From NCBI GenBank assembly GCA_018263505.1, contig JAANXA010000028.1:1-64000 (forward strand): DNA of 64,000 bases. Direction: 5' to 3'. The stretch is from Candidatus Nitrosopumilus sp. Lineage in GTDB: Archaea; Thermoproteota; Nitrososphaeria; Nitrososphaerales; Nitrosopumilaceae. The notes beneath the pieces were generated by a model. It was given only the letters and a program-made list of their open reading frames with translations. It was not told the DNA's origin and did no database searches. The translations under genes were made by a program, and so were the position numbers. Shown here piece by piece: positions 61,650-64,000 of this stretch (its first letter is position 1; each line of letters opens with the position of its first letter).

Positions 61650-61665
61650 ATATCACTAGTGATAT
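61650..61665 (+). promoter_or_regulatory. 16-bp palindrome at the padR promoter
   Basis: atatcactagtgatat is perfectly self-complementary. It overlaps a TATA-like box (about 61645-61652) and the first bases of ATG 61664. It is a natural operator for the dimeric PadR protein encoded here (autoregulation, inferred). Confidence 0.6.
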
Positions 61666-62182
61666 GACAATTATGATTTCTCAATGGTTTCAAAGGGTAG
61701 GGAGTTCAATTCCAAGAGGGTTTTCAAGATATTTTATTTTAGAATTATTAAGAAAAAAACCATACACAGGGAAAGAAATTATCAATTATGCGGTAGAGCA
61801 AAGTAATGGGATTTGGAAACCTTCTCCAGGATTAATTTATCCATTATTAGGAAGATTACTAGATGAAAGATTAATTGATGAAATAAAAGATGGAAGATAT
61901 CAATTAACAAAACAAGGCAAAGAAACAGCTCAAGATGTGGATAAAATAAATGAAATTGTAAAAAAACAACTAGATGTACTTTTTAGATTAGGGAATGTTG
62001 GAAGATTTGTTGCAATTGATGTACTAGAAAAAATTTCAACAATGGGATCTGTCTTAAGTTCAAATTTTGCTAATATGACTGAAGAAGAAACAAAAAAATA
62101 CAAAAAATTTCTAGAATCAGAATTAAAAAAAATTCAGGAAAATGAATCAGGGAAAAAAGGCAAAAGAATTAAAATAGAATAA
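61664..62182 (+). CDS. PadR-family transcriptional regulator
   Basis: A 172-aa regulator. The winged helix is residues about 15-85: SIPRGFSRYFILELLRKKPY, GKEIINYAVEQSNGIWKPSP and GLIYPLLGRLLDERLIDEIKDGRYQLTKQG are classic PadR. The C-terminal helix is a dimerisation tail (EEETKKYKKFLESELKKIQE). The start may be ATG 61664 or 61673. Divergent from the sdh operon, which it might regulate. Confidence 0.9.
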   Translation: MTIMISQWFQRVGSSIPRGFSRYFILELLRKKPYTGKEIINYAVEQSNGIWKPSPGLIYPLLGRLLDERLIDEIKDGRYQLTKQGKETAQDVDKINEIVKKQLDVLFRLGNVGRFVAIDVLEKISTMGSVLSSNFANMTEEETKKYKKFLESELKKIQENESGKKGKRIKIE

Positions 62183-62261
62183 TAATCATATTTGAAGATG
62201 TTTTCACTAAATTAATCAGTTAAAATTAAAATCATAAATAATTCAAATTAAAAATTAGATT

Positions 62262-63143
62262 ATGAAAAATTTAAAATCCATGTTAAAATCAAAAAAACCT
62301 CTAGTTATTCCAGGAGTATATGATGCGTTAAGTGCAAAGATTGCTCAAAAGGTAGGATTTGATGCAATGTTTCAAACAGGATATGGGACATCTGCAACAT
62401 TATTTGGGATGCCAGACTATGGATTCATTGGAGCAACAGAAACAATTGATAATGCAAGACGAATTTGTAATTCAGTTACGGTTCCAGTAATAATAGATTC
62501 AGATACAGGATATGGAAATGCATTAAGCGTTTGGAAATTAGTCAAAGAATTAGAATCTGCAGGGGCATCAGGGATTTTTCTAGAAGATCAAAAATGGCCA
62601 AAGAGATGTGGACACATGCAAGGAAAGGAAGTTATATCACAACAAGAGTATACAGAAAAATTATCAGCGGCAATTGATGCAAGAGAAAATAAAGATTTCA
62701 TTATTGTTGCACGAACAGATGCTAGAGCCACAGAAGGATTAGATGCAGCAATTGAAAGAGGAAAAGAGAATAAAAAAACAGGTGCAGATGTTATTTTTGT
62801 AGAGGCACCAAGATCATTTCAAGAAATGAAACAAATTGGAAAAGAAATCAATGCACCATTAGTTGCAAATATGATTGAGGGTGGAGCTACACCATTGAAT
62901 TCGGCTGAAACATTAAACAGTATTGGATTTAAAATAATTCTCTACCCATTATCTGTGTTATATGCAAATACATTTGCAACTCTAAATATTTTAAAAGAAT
63001 TAAAAAAATCTGGGAACACAACAAAGTACAAACAAAAAGTAGTAAATTTTGATCAATTCAATGACTTGGTAGAACTCTCAAAATTCAGAAGTATGGAAAA
63101 TAAATACAAATTTTCAAAAAGTAAAAGAAAGAATGTAAAGTAA
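62262..63143 (+). CDS. Isocitrate lyase/PEP mutase superfamily enzyme
   Basis: A 293-aa TIM-barrel enzyme. GVYDALSAKIAQKVGFDAMF, IIDSDTGYGNALSVWKLVKE (metal-binding D's) and FLEDQKWPKRCGHMQGKEV (catalytic loop with the C of KRCGH) match methylisocitrate lyase and relatives. It could cleave 2-methylisocitrate or act on another C-C or P-C bond; substrate not certain. The C-terminus is unusually Lys-rich (KFSKSKRKNVK). Confidence 0.85.
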   Translation: MKNLKSMLKSKKPLVIPGVYDALSAKIAQKVGFDAMFQTGYGTSATLFGMPDYGFIGATETIDNARRICNSVTVPVIIDSDTGYGNALSVWKLVKELESAGASGIFLEDQKWPKRCGHMQGKEVISQQEYTEKLSAAIDARENKDFIIVARTDARATEGLDAAIERGKENKKTGADVIFVEAPRSFQEMKQIGKEINAPLVANMIEGGATPLNSAETLNSIGFKIILYPLSVLYANTFATLNILKELKKSGNTTKYKQKVVNFDQFNDLVELSKFRSMENKYKFSKSKRKNVK

Positions 63144-63149
63144 AGATAT

Positions 63150-63437
63150 CTAAGCGGTGTTTCTCTTTACTTCAATTTCTATTGTTGAAACATTTCTAGT
63201 TCTTCCGTCTTGTGATTCTAATGATTCAGAATCAATTTTAATCTCACCAATAGAGTAACCTGCATTTTCAGTTTTTCTTGCAATGATTTGAGCTACATCT
63301 ACAGCGCGACCTATGCTCATACCTCTAGCTTTGATGTTGACGGACGGTAAGTTTGCCAATTGAATTAGCGTTGATGTTACATATGCCATCAATGGTTTCT
63401 TACCAATGAATACAGTGTCTCTGGTTTCAGTTGACAT
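63150..63437 (-). CDS. albA: Alba-family chromatin/RNA-binding protein
   Basis: A 95-aa Alba: VFIGKKPLMAYVTSTLIQLAN (the conserved lysine pair that binds DNA), then VNIKARGMSIGRAVDVAQII and STIEIEVKRN. It coats DNA as a dimer and binds RNA. Convergent with the PEP mutase-family gene. Confidence 0.95.
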   Translation of the reverse strand: MSTETRDTVFIGKKPLMAYVTSTLIQLANLPSVNIKARGMSIGRAVDVAQIIARKTENAGYSIGEIKIDSESLESQDGRTRNVSTIEIEVKRNTA

Positions 63438-63550
63438 GAGTGATTTGGTATTTAAGGTTAATTTAAAGCTAGGAGGATTTTACTGTAAGAAATGAAATAA
63501 AACGCAAGAATTGAACTATTATTAACCAGAATTTAAAATCAGGAAGGTAA

Positions 63551-64000
63551 TTGGAAAACATTTTAGAAATTTTAGAATCTGGAAACAAAGAAGAAAAAAT
63601 TAGAATTTTAGAAACACTGGAAAATTCTGATAATGAAGAAATTTTAGAAAAAATAATTTCAAAATTTGACGATGATGAAATTCAAGTAAGAGGAGAAGCG
63701 TTTAGTTCACTAGTGTCAAACAAAAATGGAATTTCAAAAATTTTAATCAATAATTTGAATTCCACAAATAAAAATATCAAATGTTTTACAATATTGATAT
63801 TAGCAAATAGAAATGAGGTGTCAGCAATTCCAGAAATAATTAAACTTACAAAAGATAAACATGCTAGTGTTAGATCATATGCAATTGGCTCATTAGGTTA
63901 TCTCAAAGCTTATGCAGCTAAAGAAATTATTTTAGAATCAATTTTAGATTCAAATTTAGAAGTTAAAAAAAGTGCTTTAAAATCAATGATAGATTTAGAC
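63551..64000 (+). CDS. HEAT-repeat protein, 5' part (partial)
   Basis: An ORF beginning with TTG at 63551 and open to the right edge (150 codons). It encodes helical repeats: KIRILETLENSDNEEILEKI, VRGEAFSSLVSNKNGI and ASVRSYAIGSLGYLKAYAAK, typical HEAT/armadillo repeats that make a protein-binding solenoid. Partner and full length are unknown. Confidence 0.7.
   Translation, partial: MENILEILESGNKEEKIRILETLENSDNEEILEKIISKFDDDEIQVRGEAFSSLVSNKNGISKILINNLNSTNKNIKCFTILILANRNEVSAIPEIIKLTKDKHASVRSYAIGSLGYLKAYAAKEIILESILDSNLEVKKSALKSMIDLD

Noticed and set aside
1-64000. Prophage, insertion sequence or defence island
   Set aside because: No transposase, integrase, phage structural or restriction-modification genes, and gene content is core throughout.

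Overview
The window comes from an AT-rich ammonia-oxidising archaeon of the phylum Thaumarchaeota/Nitrososphaerota, most likely family Nitrosopumilaceae. Support: the left edge holds divergent archaeal amoC and amoB; a biotin-dependent acetyl/propionyl-CoA carboxylase of the hydroxypropionate/hydroxybutyrate type is present; the information-processing genes are archaeal (two TBPs, RFC large subunit, Alba, ABCE1, eS1, uS15, UPF0147, KEOPS Pcc1); and many genes have a TATA-like box 24-29 bases before an ATG, GTG or TTG, as expected for leaderless archaeal transcripts. I assign no species.

Layout. 1-2.9 kb: amoC (cut by the edge), amoB, a non-coding region rich in palindromes and phased repeats, a 173-aa anchored protein and two small membrane-protein genes that may belong to the AMO complex. 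2.9-7.4 kb: a translation/RNA run (uS15, RecJ-like DHH nuclease, Pcc1, SerRS, eS1, COG1325 RNA-binding protein) followed by a GC-rich candidate small RNA. 7.5-18.6 kb: geranylgeranyl reductase, a MoxR ATPase/VWA pair, a PLP enzyme fused to a rhodanese-like domain, ASCH protein, a first TBP, a possible PD-(D/E)XK protein, an unusual PII-like protein, UPF0147, and a second TBP on the opposite strand. 18.8-24.3 kb: tRNA-His, CorA, a GRGTG-repeat protein, a non-oxidative pentose phosphate operon (transketolase N half fused to ribulose-phosphate epimerase, transketolase C half, transaldolase) and a zinc-ribbon gene with an exact 110-bp internal duplication.

24.4-34.9 kb: DUF393 protein, leucyl aminopeptidase, a 42-aa C2H2 finger, 5S rRNA, ABCE1, a Trm5-like methyltransferase, RimI-like acetyltransferase, site-2 protease, a LarA-like protein, pyrE, a convincing C/D-box sRNA, tRNAs with CAT and TTC anticodons, a CADD-like enzyme and a prenyl diphosphate synthase. 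34.9-45.2 kb: one eleven-gene complex I operon (nuoABCDHIJKMLN, no EFG). 45.3-49.4 kb: peroxiredoxin and the three-subunit acyl-CoA carboxylase. 49.4-55.8 kb: zinc-binding protein, RfcL, a 377-aa unknown, an inositol monophosphatase-family enzyme, FNR-type oxidoreductase, DUF1059, glutamyl-tRNA reductase lacking the usual nucleophilic cysteine, and an Ala-rich coiled-coil protein. 55.9-64 kb: tRNA-Asp, tRNA-Lys, argH, an MIP18-family protein, sdhACDB, a PadR regulator, an isocitrate lyase/PEP mutase-family enzyme, Alba and a HEAT-repeat gene cut by the right edge.

Together the genes cover energy metabolism (AMO, complex I, succinate dehydrogenase), carbon fixation and sugar-phosphate interconversion, membrane lipid synthesis, and core information processing. 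There is no prophage, insertion sequence or CRISPR array; this is core chromosome. The most unusual items are the roughly 20-bp-phased TTGAA array beside amoB, a glutamyl-tRNA reductase with Cys replaced by Ala, the PLP-rhodanese and transketolase-epimerase fusions, the perfectly duplicated zinc-ribbon, the GRGTG protein, two candidate sRNAs, and near-start palindromes at padR, rimI and the second TBP.
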